DNA from: Planctomycetaceae bacterium
GTDB taxonomy: Bacteria; Planctomycetota; Planctomycetia; Pirellulales; Pirellulaceae
Reading direction: 5' to 3'
DNA length: 11,108 nucleotides
Assembly: GCA_007695205.1 (NCBI GenBank)
Contig: REEF01000685.1
Coordinates: forward strand, 1-11,108
Part shown: in pieces, positions 1 through 6,494 of the stretch
How positions within the stretch are numbered: position 1 is the first letter of the stretch
Layout of the letters: each line of letters opens with the position of its first letter
Notes under the pieces: model-generated
Databases searched by the model: none
Seen by the model: only the letters and a program-made list of their open reading frames with translations
What the model was told of the DNA's origin: nothing
Made by a program: the position numbers and the translations under genes

Positions 1-1
1 C

Positions 2-613
2 TTACCGTTTGCCGATCCGCTGCATCACCATGCCGCTGACGTGCAGCGCTGCGGCGGCGACCACCACCAGCCCGCTCCAGCGATGCATCTCCAGCATGCT
101 CTCCAATTCATCGGTTCCCATCCACGGGATCATGCTGACCAACATGGTCATCGCAACGACCCAGCCAGCAGATAACAACAACCAGAAGGTCAGCTTGGGG
201 AACCAGTAGAAACGTTCCGGCCCGGTCGGGCCGCGCTGGCCGTACCGTCGCAAATCGAAGCGACTGGGTTCGCACCAGGTGATCGCCAGTACCGGCAGCA
301 CGAAGACGAACATCCCGGCACCGACCATGTGGGCCAGCAGCGCCCATCCGCTCAAGACCCCCACGCTCAGCACGGCCCCGAACGACGTGGCGGCCAGGAT
401 CCCGACGCTGACCAGCGTAACGGCATAGACGGCCCACTCCCAGGGACTCCACTTGGATTTCGGCTCGACCCTTCTGGCCCTGGCGATGGTCAGCACCACA
501 TAAAGCCCGACGATCAACGCTGTGGCGATCAAAAGATAGGGCAGCGCCTGGTTGAACTGCTCGCCCGAGTGGGCGGCGATCAAAACGAACGTTGTATTTT
601 CCTCGGCGAACAT
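2..613 (-). CDS. Five-helix membrane cytochrome b-like protein (putative quinone-reactive subunit)
   Basis: This is a 203-aa integral membrane protein with five predicted helices at about residues 24-44, 58-84, 90-113, 141-164 and 178-197. Histidines lie in or beside the helices: H95 in helix 3, H177 at the start of helix 5 and H191 inside it, with H15 near the N-terminus. Paired membrane histidines of this kind typically ligate b haems in cytochrome b561 and formate dehydrogenase gamma-like subunits, which exchange electrons with quinones. The start is preceded by GGGAGA with a short spacer. The gene lies 31 bp downstream of a seven-haem cytochrome c on the same strand, so the two are probably co-transcribed and form one electron-transfer complex. 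The haem-b assignment is inferred from histidine placement and context; no family signature was matched directly. The stop codon is the first complete codon of the window, so the gene is complete. Confidence 0.8.
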   Translation of the reverse strand: MFAEENTTFVLIAAHSGEQFNQALPYLLIATALIVGLYVVLTIARARRVEPKSKWSPWEWAVYAVTLVSVGILAATSFGAVLSVGVLSGWALLAHMVGAGMFVFVLPVLAITWCEPSRFDLRRYGQRGPTGPERFYWFPKLTFWLLLSAGWVVAMTMLVSMIPWMGTDELESMLEMHRWSGLVVVAAAALHVSGMVMQRIGKR

Positions 614-644
614 AACTTGTCTCCCGCGTGATATCTCGAATCGA

Positions 645-2666
645 TCAAGCCCGACGAAAATGCCCGAACAGACCGTAGGTTCCCTGGATCAGATACGTCA
701 GCAAAATCAGCCCCACGATGCCCATGGCAGCGAACCCGGCGTACTTGAATATCGATCGACCTTGGAAAGACTGGTTCCAAGCGTCCAACAACAGCTTGTC
801 GTACCCGGCCAGTTCCCACATCGAATGGACGGGCGGCTGGTCGTCGGGTACGGGCGCGACCGCTGTCACCCGGCCTTCGAAGATCGGTGCGCCCGCCGCA
901 TGGCATTCGTAGCAGCCGGTGATTCCCGACGAATAACGCGTCGGTCGCACATCGTGGCCCAGTTTCCAGGCGTAGGGCTGTGCTGCCGCGTGCTCGAAGG
1001 TTTCGAGTTCGCTATCCTCGCCCAAGCGATACGCTCGGCCGCCGCTCACATAGACGGCCTCGCCTTCGTTTTCGAATGTCTCCTGCAGCGTCTCGAGTGC
1101 GGACACCAGCAGTTCGTCCCAAGCCTGTTTGGCCTTGGCCAATTCCAAGGCAGCGATCGCATCCTGTTCCTCCTGCGTCCACAATTCTTCGTCCACTGAC
1201 GCCCGTTCTTCACCCAACACGCCGGCCTTGTCCTCGGCGCTCAGCTTGACCGCCGAAACGGTCTGCATCAAGCTCGCCCCGCGACGGACTCGCAGAATAC
1301 GTCGTAGCGTGTCTTGGACAGACTCGGGGTTCAACGGCGTGATCTCGCCGTCGATCAGACGGCCCCAAAACGCGGGCCAAGTCATCCGGTGGGGATACAG
1401 CATACCCTGGTCCTGCAGCAGTACCGGCGCCACGATTCCAGGATCCAGGTCGCTGGTGTAATGATGCGAGGGCAGTCCCAATCCGTGCGCCATCGCCGTA
1501 TGGACCGGTTGAGCTTGATCGCCGGGTGCCGGTCCGGAATGGCAGGCGGTACAGGAAAGCTTGTCGAAGTGCAGCGCTGGCAACCCACCGTGCAGCGGCT
1601 TGGGAGCGCCCATCCGACCGCCCATGCCGTCCTGGCCGTCCATGTGACAGCCTCGACACGACAGCGACGCCACCGACTCGCCGGTCGGATGCACTTCGCC
1701 CTCGTAACCACGCACCGTGTGATGTCCGATGTCGTTGCGGTGACAGTCCGAGCACGACATGCCCGCCCGCAGATGCACGTCCTCGTCCTGATTCCAAATC
1801 GGTACCGATTGGCTGCCGACGGTGTGCGTGGTGTGACAGTAATAACAAGTGCGATCGTCCGGCGTCCGAACCATGTCAAAAAAGACTTTGTTATCCGCGT
1901 TCATCCGCAGCGAACCGTAGGTGGTCACCGGCAACCGGTTCCGTCCGCCGGGGGCCGCATCGGCCGGATCGAAATCGTCTGCCAGCCCCGCAACCCGGCC
2001 CTCGATCGATGCCAACCCGGCAGCGGCTGCCGGCGCCCAGGCGAAATTCTGGTCGCGGATCTGGTTCCACCAGGTCTCCGGGCTGTAGCCCAGGTCGTTG
2101 CTGTGACAGAACATGCAATCGATTTGCAGCATGCCCGATAACCGCCAGCGGTCGGCGACCGCCGGAGTCGGCTGCTGGTCCCCGGCCTCGGATTCCCCGT
2201 CCGCCGTTGGTTTCGGAGCGGGCGGTTCCCCCGGCCCGCCGCCGGGCAAGTGACGGCCAAACTTCAAGATGAAATCCCAGGGCGAGATGTCCAGATCGTC
2301 CGGATGATAAGTTCCCTCCCAACGACGATAGGACAGCGGGATTTGGGTCCCCGTACGCTCGTCGGTCCAAATCCACGGTTCGCCCGGCCGACCTGCGGGC
2401 AGGCTGCTGTGCATGGCGTTGAAGTGATGGCCGCTGGCGATACTCTCGTAATCGTGACAACGACCGCAAGTGGTCATGGGCGAATACGGAGCCGCGTTGG
2501 GATCTGTCGGATCGATGCGACGATTGTTCGCGTCGTACAGGTCGATCCAATGAGAGTATTCACTACGGCTATTGGTCACGGCAAACCGCGATCCCTGGTC
2601 GGCCGCCGCTACGACGGACCATAGGCTCGCGGATAAGCTGAGCAGGCAAAAGGTATGCCACTTCAT
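645..2666 (-). CDS. Seven-haem c-type cytochrome, exported and membrane-tethered
   Basis: This 673-aa protein has a signal peptide (about residues 1-22, ending in an Ala-rich cleavage region). Seven CxxCH haem c sites start at C67, C184, C274, C305, C337, C372 and C585. Many extra histidines (for example H80, H81, H298, H315, H316, H326, H401, H402) could be distal ligands. A haem-free, largely helical charged stretch spans about 440-545. A hydrophobic helix at about 642-662 with a basic end (HFRRA) should anchor the C-terminus in the membrane, leaving the haem domain in the periplasm. ATG is preceded by GGAGA nine bases upstream. The cytochrome b-like gene follows 31 bp downstream, which suggests electron exchange with the quinone pool. 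The layout recalls multihaem cytochromes of the octahaem tetrathionate reductase/nitrite reductase superfamily, but I see no catalytic CxxCK or other enzyme-defining site, so the substrate is unknown. It may be purely an electron carrier. Confidence 0.9.
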   Translation of the reverse strand: MKWHTFCLLSLSASLWSVVAAADQGSRFAVTNSRSEYSHWIDLYDANNRRIDPTDPNAAPYSPMTTCGRCHDYESIASGHHFNAMHSSLPAGRPGEPWIWTDERTGTQIPLSYRRWEGTYHPDDLDISPWDFILKFGRHLPGGGPGEPPAPKPTADGESEAGDQQPTPAVADRWRLSGMLQIDCMFCHSNDLGYSPETWWNQIRDQNFAWAPAAAAGLASIEGRVAGLADDFDPADAAPGGRNRLPVTTYGSLRMNADNKVFFDMVRTPDDRTCYYCHTTHTVGSQSVPIWNQDEDVHLRAGMSCSDCHRNDIGHHTVRGYEGEVHPTGESVASLSCRGCHMDGQDGMGGRMGAPKPLHGGLPALHFDKLSCTACHSGPAPGDQAQPVHTAMAHGLGLPSHHYTSDLDPGIVAPVLLQDQGMLYPHRMTWPAFWGRLIDGEITPLNPESVQDTLRRILRVRRGASLMQTVSAVKLSAEDKAGVLGEERASVDEELWTQEEQDAIAALELAKAKQAWDELLVSALETLQETFENEGEAVYVSGGRAYRLGEDSELETFEHAAAQPYAWKLGHDVRPTRYSSGITGCYECHAAGAPIFEGRVTAVAPVPDDQPPVHSMWELAGYDKLLLDAWNQSFQGRSIFKYAGFAAMGIVGLILLTYLIQGTYGLFGHFRRA

Positions 2667-2734
2667 CGAGGCGTCTCCACGATCTTAGATTTTGATGCAG
2701 TAACGACCGTCCATCCAGACAAACAAATATTCAG

Positions 2735-2763
2735 AGTTTACCTACAGATATAATGCGAAGCAA
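2735..2763 (-). promoter_or_regulatory. Possible sigma-70-type promoter for the cytochrome unit
   Basis: Read on the minus strand, TTGCTT (2763-2758) and TAAACT (2740-2735) are separated by exactly 17 bp. Transcription would start roughly 60 bases before the cytochrome ATG. The matches are only 3/6 and 4/6 to the -35 and -10 consensus. The area is AT-rich and lies in the 124-bp gap between two minus-strand genes, which is where a promoter would be expected. Confidence 0.3.
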
Positions 2764-2790
2764 CAGGACGTGTGTCGAATCGTGAAGACT

Positions 2791-4485
2791 CTAGAACTCG
2801 CGGTCGTCGGCCAATTGCTGCTTCAGTCGCTGGGTGTCCTGTTCGGTCCATGCGGCGGGATCGGTGACGGCGATCCAGGCTTCCAGATAATTCGCCGGAC
2901 TGTAGTTGTGACCGTACCCCAGCGGCACGCTGGTGGCCATGGGCAAATCGAAGGCGGTCTGCAGGAACAGGATGATCGGGTACCAGCGCAAGTAGGGCGA
3001 GACGTCAGGGCCGCGTTGGCCCTGCAACCAATCGGGCTTGCGGTACAACAGATCCGGTGAAAAGAAAATCATCGGATCGCTGGCGTACTGGATGTAAACG
3101 AATCGCATCGGACCCCAACGCTGACCGCCGCGATCCAAGGCGTTCTCCTGAGCCGTGAATCGGACCATGGATCCATCACGAAACTCGGGCAGCCACATGG
3201 GCGAGTCGGGATTGCGCGCACTGGTGACCCTGGACCAGACGCGACTGGGAAACGGAGGTCCGCTCAAAACGCCGCCATCGATCGGATCTTCGAACACGGT
3301 GAACAGATCCGCACTGGATTCGGCGCCGAGCGACCCGAGACTCAAACCATGCAGGTACAGCCGCGGGCGATCATCGCGGGGCAGCGTTGTCCAATGGCTG
3401 TAGATGGCGTGGAACAGGGTGCGCGCTGCTTGCCGCGACCGCTGGGGATCGACCAGGATCGTGATCCAGCTTGGAAGATATGAATACTGCATGCTGACGA
3501 TCGCTGTGTCCCCGGCATGCAAGTACTCGATCGTATCGACCGCACCCGGATCCAGCCAACCGGTGCCCGTCGGCGTGGCGACGACCAGTACCGATCGTGA
3601 AAAACCACCGACTCGCTTGAGTTCCTCCAAGGCCAGTTCGGCCTGCTGTTCCATGGACTGCTTGGTGCGCATGCCGACATAGACCCGCAAGGGTTGCTTG
3701 GCCGGCTGGCCCCAAAACCGGTTGAGCTCCTCCTGGGTCGGCCCCGACGTGATGAAATGCTTGCCTTGGATGCCGATGGTGTCCCAAGCGATCAACGAGG
3801 CGTCGCTGCCCGAAGCATTCGGGTCGACGGGTTGCCGGGTATCGTCCTCGACTCTCTTGTCGATCTCCAGGAAGATCGAATCAGCGGTGTTCAACGCAAA
3901 CCGAGCGATCACGTCGTTGGCGATCATCAGCACGGCAAAACCGATCAACAAGGTGCTCAGCACGTGCGCGATCCGCCGCGGGATGATCGTGGCCAGTTTG
4001 CGGTTGACGTAGCGCCAGCAGAAGCGAAGGCCTCGCATCCCCATAATGATCGCAACGCCCACCAGAATAGCGACCGCGCCGATTCGCCAAGGATAAGCGG
4101 TGTCTACCGGTTCCATCTCCATCAAGCGACGAACCGAGTTTGCCCATTCGGTCGTCTGCCATAAGAAGCTGATCATCACCACGGCGACAAACGCAGCCGT
4201 CAGCCCCTTGCTGGTGCGCTGGACACGGTCACCGAATACCGGAAGCTCCATGTAGTGCCATACCCACACCAAAAACACACCGACACCATAACCGACCGCC
4301 AACGCCATCCCGGACAAGATGCCTTGGACTGCGTAATGCCTGGGCAACAGGGATGGCGTGAGGGACGCGGCGAAGAACAACGACGCCATCAGCAATCCCC
4401 AAAAAGAGAAGGCGATCAGAAGCCGCTCGATTCCTCGTTGGAGTACCGACGTGATGGACTTTCGTGCTGTCTCGTGGCTTTGCAT
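2791..4485 (-). CDS. Membrane-anchored alpha/beta-hydrolase (Abhydrolase_9 type)
   Basis: This 564-aa protein starts with a membrane domain of about four helices (roughly 22-45, 56-77, 95-112 and 133-150, plus a further one near 173-190). It includes the 'SLTPSLLPR' stretch near residue 41 that I associate with the Abhydrolase_9 N-terminal domain. The C-terminal half is the hydrolase: a nucleophile elbow G-L-S-L-G with Ser382, a likely acid Asp470 (in 'YASDPM') and a likely His526 (in 'GYGHNY'). It should therefore be a serine hydrolase (esterase or lipase-like) facing one side of the cytoplasmic membrane; the substrate is unknown. The reading frame stays open upstream to 4824, but that part overlaps the preceding gene in another frame and lacks hydrolase character. 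The ATG at 4485 has a strong GAGGGAGG just before it and lies 28 bp after the upstream gene's stop, so I use it. Probably co-transcribed with that gene. Confidence 0.88.
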   Translation of the reverse strand: MQSHETARKSITSVLQRGIERLLIAFSFWGLLMASLFFAASLTPSLLPRHYAVQGILSGMALAVGYGVGVFLVWVWHYMELPVFGDRVQRTSKGLTAAFVAVVMISFLWQTTEWANSVRRLMEMEPVDTAYPWRIGAVAILVGVAIIMGMRGLRFCWRYVNRKLATIIPRRIAHVLSTLLIGFAVLMIANDVIARFALNTADSIFLEIDKRVEDDTRQPVDPNASGSDASLIAWDTIGIQGKHFITSGPTQEELNRFWGQPAKQPLRVYVGMRTKQSMEQQAELALEELKRVGGFSRSVLVVATPTGTGWLDPGAVDTIEYLHAGDTAIVSMQYSYLPSWITILVDPQRSRQAARTLFHAIYSHWTTLPRDDRPRLYLHGLSLGSLGAESSADLFTVFEDPIDGGVLSGPPFPSRVWSRVTSARNPDSPMWLPEFRDGSMVRFTAQENALDRGGQRWGPMRFVYIQYASDPMIFFSPDLLYRKPDWLQGQRGPDVSPYLRWYPIILFLQTAFDLPMATSVPLGYGHNYSPANYLEAWIAVTDPAAWTEQDTQRLKQQLADDREF

Positions 4486-4488
4486 TTC

Positions 4489-4496
4489 CCTCCCTC
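4489..4496 (-). promoter_or_regulatory. Ribosome binding site that fixes the hydrolase start
   Basis: GAGGGAGG on the minus strand ends three bases before the ATG at 4485. It supports this start over the longer open frame that would overlap the upstream gene. Confidence 0.75.
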
Positions 4497-4513
4497 GCGA
4501 TGGGGGGCATCCA

Positions 4514-5218
4514 TTAGGATTCTTCGTCGGAATCAGGTGGACCGGAAAGATGCGGTCCCATCGAAGCTTCAGAGAACAGCGATCCTCCCTCGCCCACGGC
4601 GACGGGAAGCAGATAATGGAAACCGTCGTCGCCGCAACTTTGTCTGAGCGTCGCAATGATTTGCTGGCACTTATGAGGCGAATCATGAGGACCGGCGATG
4701 AACAGCGGCTTGCCGTCTTTGCCGAATTCCACTTCAAAGGACGCTTGTTCGGGATCGATGTCGCCAAAGATCGCGCTGAAGCGAGGATAGTCTGGGTGCG
4801 GTTCCATTCCCAAGCCTCGCGCATACTCGACGGACTGCTCGACCAGGTATCGCAAGTCGGCTGGATCGATCCGCTTCATGTCCAGTTTTTCATCGGACTT
4901 CTCGACCATCTGCCGATACTCGTCGCGAAAACGAACGCCACCGAACGCATCCTTCACGCCCAGGCAGTACCGGTCGACCAAGAACACGGAATATGCCACC
5001 TCGCCCGTCGGCAATTGGCGACTCAAGATCGTGGTGCAGAGACCGTCCTTGCTCAGCGTGTTGCTGATCAGGCAGTCCAGAATCGGGTATGTTGTCGCGG
5101 CCCTTAAACGATCGGCGAGTCCCAAATTGCGCTGTTTAGTGATCTCGCGATGCCGCTGTTTCCGTTTGGCGTTGCGACGTTCTAACTTCTTTTGACGACG
5201 CTTGTCATCCGCTGGCAT
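4514..5218 (-). CDS. Conserved protein of unknown function with a basic N-terminal tail
   Basis: This is a 234-aa soluble protein. Residues 6-30 are packed with Lys and Arg, resembling nucleic-acid or ribosome-binding tails. The following domain contains 'FLVDRYCLGVKDAFGG' (79-94), then an acidic/basic helix, 'HPDYPRFSAIFGDID' (141-155), 'GPHDSPHKC' (176-184) and an acidic C-terminus (DSDEES). There is no signal peptide or membrane segment. I recall similar 'FLVD.YCLGVKDA' and 'HPDY...FGDID' proteins in other bacteria, always unannotated; this is memory, not a search. The ATG is preceded by a perfect AAAGGAGG six bases away, so translation should be strong. It heads a two-gene unit with the membrane hydrolase (28-bp gap) and diverges from the metallopeptidase gene. 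No function is assigned. Confidence 0.85.
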   Translation of the reverse strand: MPADDKRRQKKLERRNAKRKQRHREITKQRNLGLADRLRAATTYPILDCLISNTLSKDGLCTTILSRQLPTGEVAYSVFLVDRYCLGVKDAFGGVRFRDEYRQMVEKSDEKLDMKRIDPADLRYLVEQSVEYARGLGMEPHPDYPRFSAIFGDIDPEQASFEVEFGKDGKPLFIAGPHDSPHKCQQIIATLRQSCGDDGFHYLLPVAVGEGGSLFSEASMGPHLSGPPDSDEES

Positions 5219-5224
5219 CTCAGG

Positions 5225-5232
5225 CCTCCTTT
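5225..5232 (-). promoter_or_regulatory. Perfect Shine-Dalgarno (AAAGGAGG) for the basic-tail protein
   Basis: AAAGGAGG on the minus strand, with a six-base spacer to the ATG at 5218. It is the strongest ribosome binding site in the window and fixes the start. Confidence 0.8.
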
Positions 5233-5351
5233 CCGGCGTTGCTTTTCACATTCGACTCCCAAAAATGTACTCGGAACTTGTTCGGGAAGCAAGAGTCAGG
5301 ATAATGGATGGCTTATCGACGCTAGATCAAGACAAAGGGGCCACGATGCAA

Positions 5352-5357
5352 GGAGGG
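5352..5357 (+). promoter_or_regulatory. Ribosome binding site for the HELWH protein
   Basis: GGAGGG lies three bases before the ATG at 5361. A second in-frame ATG at 5346 has AAAGGGG (5334-5340) five bases upstream, so the choice between starts is not fully settled. Confidence 0.55.
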
Positions 5358-5360
5358 AAC

Positions 5361-5963
5361 ATGCGGCCGCAGCGACCTGAGGAGCGGTCGATTGCCGGTT
5401 TTCATTTCACCCAACGGATGGGGGCCTTGTGCGAAGACATCGTCGACCGATGTCCCGATCTGGCGCACATTCGGATGCAGCAGGTAGGGGTGACATGGAC
5501 GCAAGCCAGGAAACGCACAGCCCATGGTTTGCACGCTTGGCTGCTACCGATGCGGTTCCGGGGCGGGGCGCTGGACGGACGTATCGGCCGCCAACGGTAT
5601 ACCGTCCAGCGGATGTTTGGTCCGCTCGGACACGAATACCTGTACCTCCTGGCGTTCTGCCTGCCCCGATTCCTGGACCTGAATTTCGGCGAGAAACTGA
5701 CGACCATCTTCCACGAACTGTGGCACATCAGTCCAGACTTCGACGGTGACCTGCGGCGACATCCGGGTCGCTGCTACGCGCATTCGAGTTCGCAACTGGC
5801 GTATGACCAGCAGATGAAGCAGCAGGCCCGCCAGTGGCTCGACGACCATCCGCCCATAGCGCTCTACGATTTCCTCCATCTGGACTTTGCGACGCTTTAC
5901 AGGACCCAGGGACGGATCGGCGGCGTGAAGTTGCGGCGTCCCAAACTGATCCCGATCGATTGA
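5361..5963 (+). CDS. Putative zinc metallopeptidase (HELWH motif)
   Basis: This is a 200-aa protein with no signal peptide or membrane helix, so probably cytoplasmic. Residues 118-122 read HELWH, an HExxH zinc motif in which Glu119 would be the catalytic base. It sits after a hydrophobic, helix-like stretch (about 92-117). Just downstream is 'ISPDFDGDLRRHPG' with H134 and H141 as candidate third ligands. The 'HELWHI.P.FDG..R' pattern resembles small putative metallopeptidases seen in phage and bacterial genomes. An N-terminal segment has 'GVTWTQARKRTAHGLHAW' (43-60). The start at 5361 is favoured by GGAGGG. The frame is open further upstream (ATG at 5346, 5265 and 5202), but 5202 would overlap the divergent gene and 5265 has no binding site. 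The gene stands alone, divergent from the unknown/hydrolase unit with about 130-140 bp between them. Peptidase activity is inferred from the motif alone. Confidence 0.82.
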   Translation: MRPQRPEERSIAGFHFTQRMGALCEDIVDRCPDLAHIRMQQVGVTWTQARKRTAHGLHAWLLPMRFRGGALDGRIGRQRYTVQRMFGPLGHEYLYLLAFCLPRFLDLNFGEKLTTIFHELWHISPDFDGDLRRHPGRCYAHSSSQLAYDQQMKQQARQWLDDHPPIALYDFLHLDFATLYRTQGRIGGVKLRRPKLIPID

Positions 5964-6119
5964 AAAATCTTCCACAACGATCCCGCATCTGGCGTTGGAC
6001 GCTTGATCTGCAGAGGATTCGTCAGAACACGCCTGGATTCAAAAAGATTACATAAGTCATTCCAGGGCAACGGTTTAGAGAGGAAACTCCGCTTGTGTGA
6101 CGCTCGTTTTTTCACCTTG

Positions 6120-6135
6120 TGGCACTGAACTTGCA
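6120..6135 (+). promoter_or_regulatory. Sigma-54 (-24/-12) promoter, consensus match
   Basis: TGGCAC (6120-6125), a five-base spacer, then TTGCA (6131-6135). The invariant GG (6121-6122) and GC (6133-6134) are separated by exactly 10 bp, as sigma-54 RNA polymerase requires. The expected transcript start is near 6146, about 58 bases before the ATG at 6204. Such promoters need an AAA+ enhancer-binding activator, normally bound further upstream; I could not identify a binding site. The preceding gene ends at 5963, leaving about 155 bp for one. Confidence 0.8.
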
Positions 6136-6203
6136 ATTCCCAGGTCCAGTCAACGAGTCGTAGAACTCGGCTTTTCCTCGGTCCCTAGAAACGGAGTTCA
6201 TCC

Positions 6204-6494
6204 ATGAATACTCAGACCTGCCGTTGCTCGAACCTGTCGCCCGCCGCCGACCTGTTGCCGTGGGCCGATCCGTACATCCTCCAATTGTTCGAGGAAGCCG
6301 AGGTGGCTCGGCGCGCCGAGATCGCCGAATCGGTGTCGTCCGGGCGAGCTACGGATTGCTGCGAATCTGCTGGCCATTCGGCCAAAGTCCTGGTGAGCGG
6401 GGCACGCGAAGGCCGTCGAGTCACTCGTCCCGGTCGTCAGGCGATTTCTCGAAGGCGAAAAACTGAATTTGCACTTCAGTTGGCTCCTTGCTAG
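6204..6494 (+). CDS. Small orphan protein with DLLPWADPYI motif, under a sigma-54 promoter
   Basis: This is a 96-aa protein of unknown function. The N-terminal half looks like real protein: 'DLLPWADPYILQLFEE' (16-31), then an amphipathic helix rich in Ala, Glu and Arg (about 32-44). Cysteines occur as CxC (C6, C8) and as a CC pair (C52, C53), which could bind metal or form disulfides. The C-terminal third is Arg-rich and loses coding character. Its last 74 bases overlap, antisense, the 3' end of the minus-strand membrane protein gene, so the tail may be poorly constrained. CGGAG lies about eight bases before the ATG. The exact sigma-54 promoter 70-85 bp upstream is the best argument that it is expressed. 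There is no signal peptide or membrane helix. It could be a regulated small effector, but nothing seen shows its role. Confidence 0.62.
   Translation: MNTQTCRCSNLSPAADLLPWADPYILQLFEEAEVARRAEIAESVSSGRATDCCESAGHSAKVLVSGAREGRRVTRPGRQAISRRRKTEFALQLAPC

Noticed and set aside
552..1199. Plus-strand open frame of 215 codons opposite the multihaem cytochrome gene
   Set aside because: It lies antisense to a gene with seven CxxCH motifs and a good ribosome binding site. Its translation has no recognisable domain and looks like a shadow of GC-rich coding DNA.
1314..2141. Plus-strand open frame of 275 codons
   Set aside because: Also antisense to the cytochrome gene. It has no binding site, an Arg/His-rich composition and no domain features.
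4486..4824. N-terminal extension of the hydrolase to an ATG at 4824
   Set aside because: It overlaps the 3' half of the upstream gene in another frame and its translation is compositionally odd. The start at 4485 has a strong binding site.
4358..5107. Plus-strand open frame of 249 codons
   Set aside because: It spans the junction of two well-supported minus-strand genes with strong Shine-Dalgarno sites, so it is a shadow frame.
5974..5999. CAACG/CGTTG hairpin after the metallopeptidase gene as a terminator
   Set aside because: Five base pairs around a 13-base loop and no T-tract; too weak.
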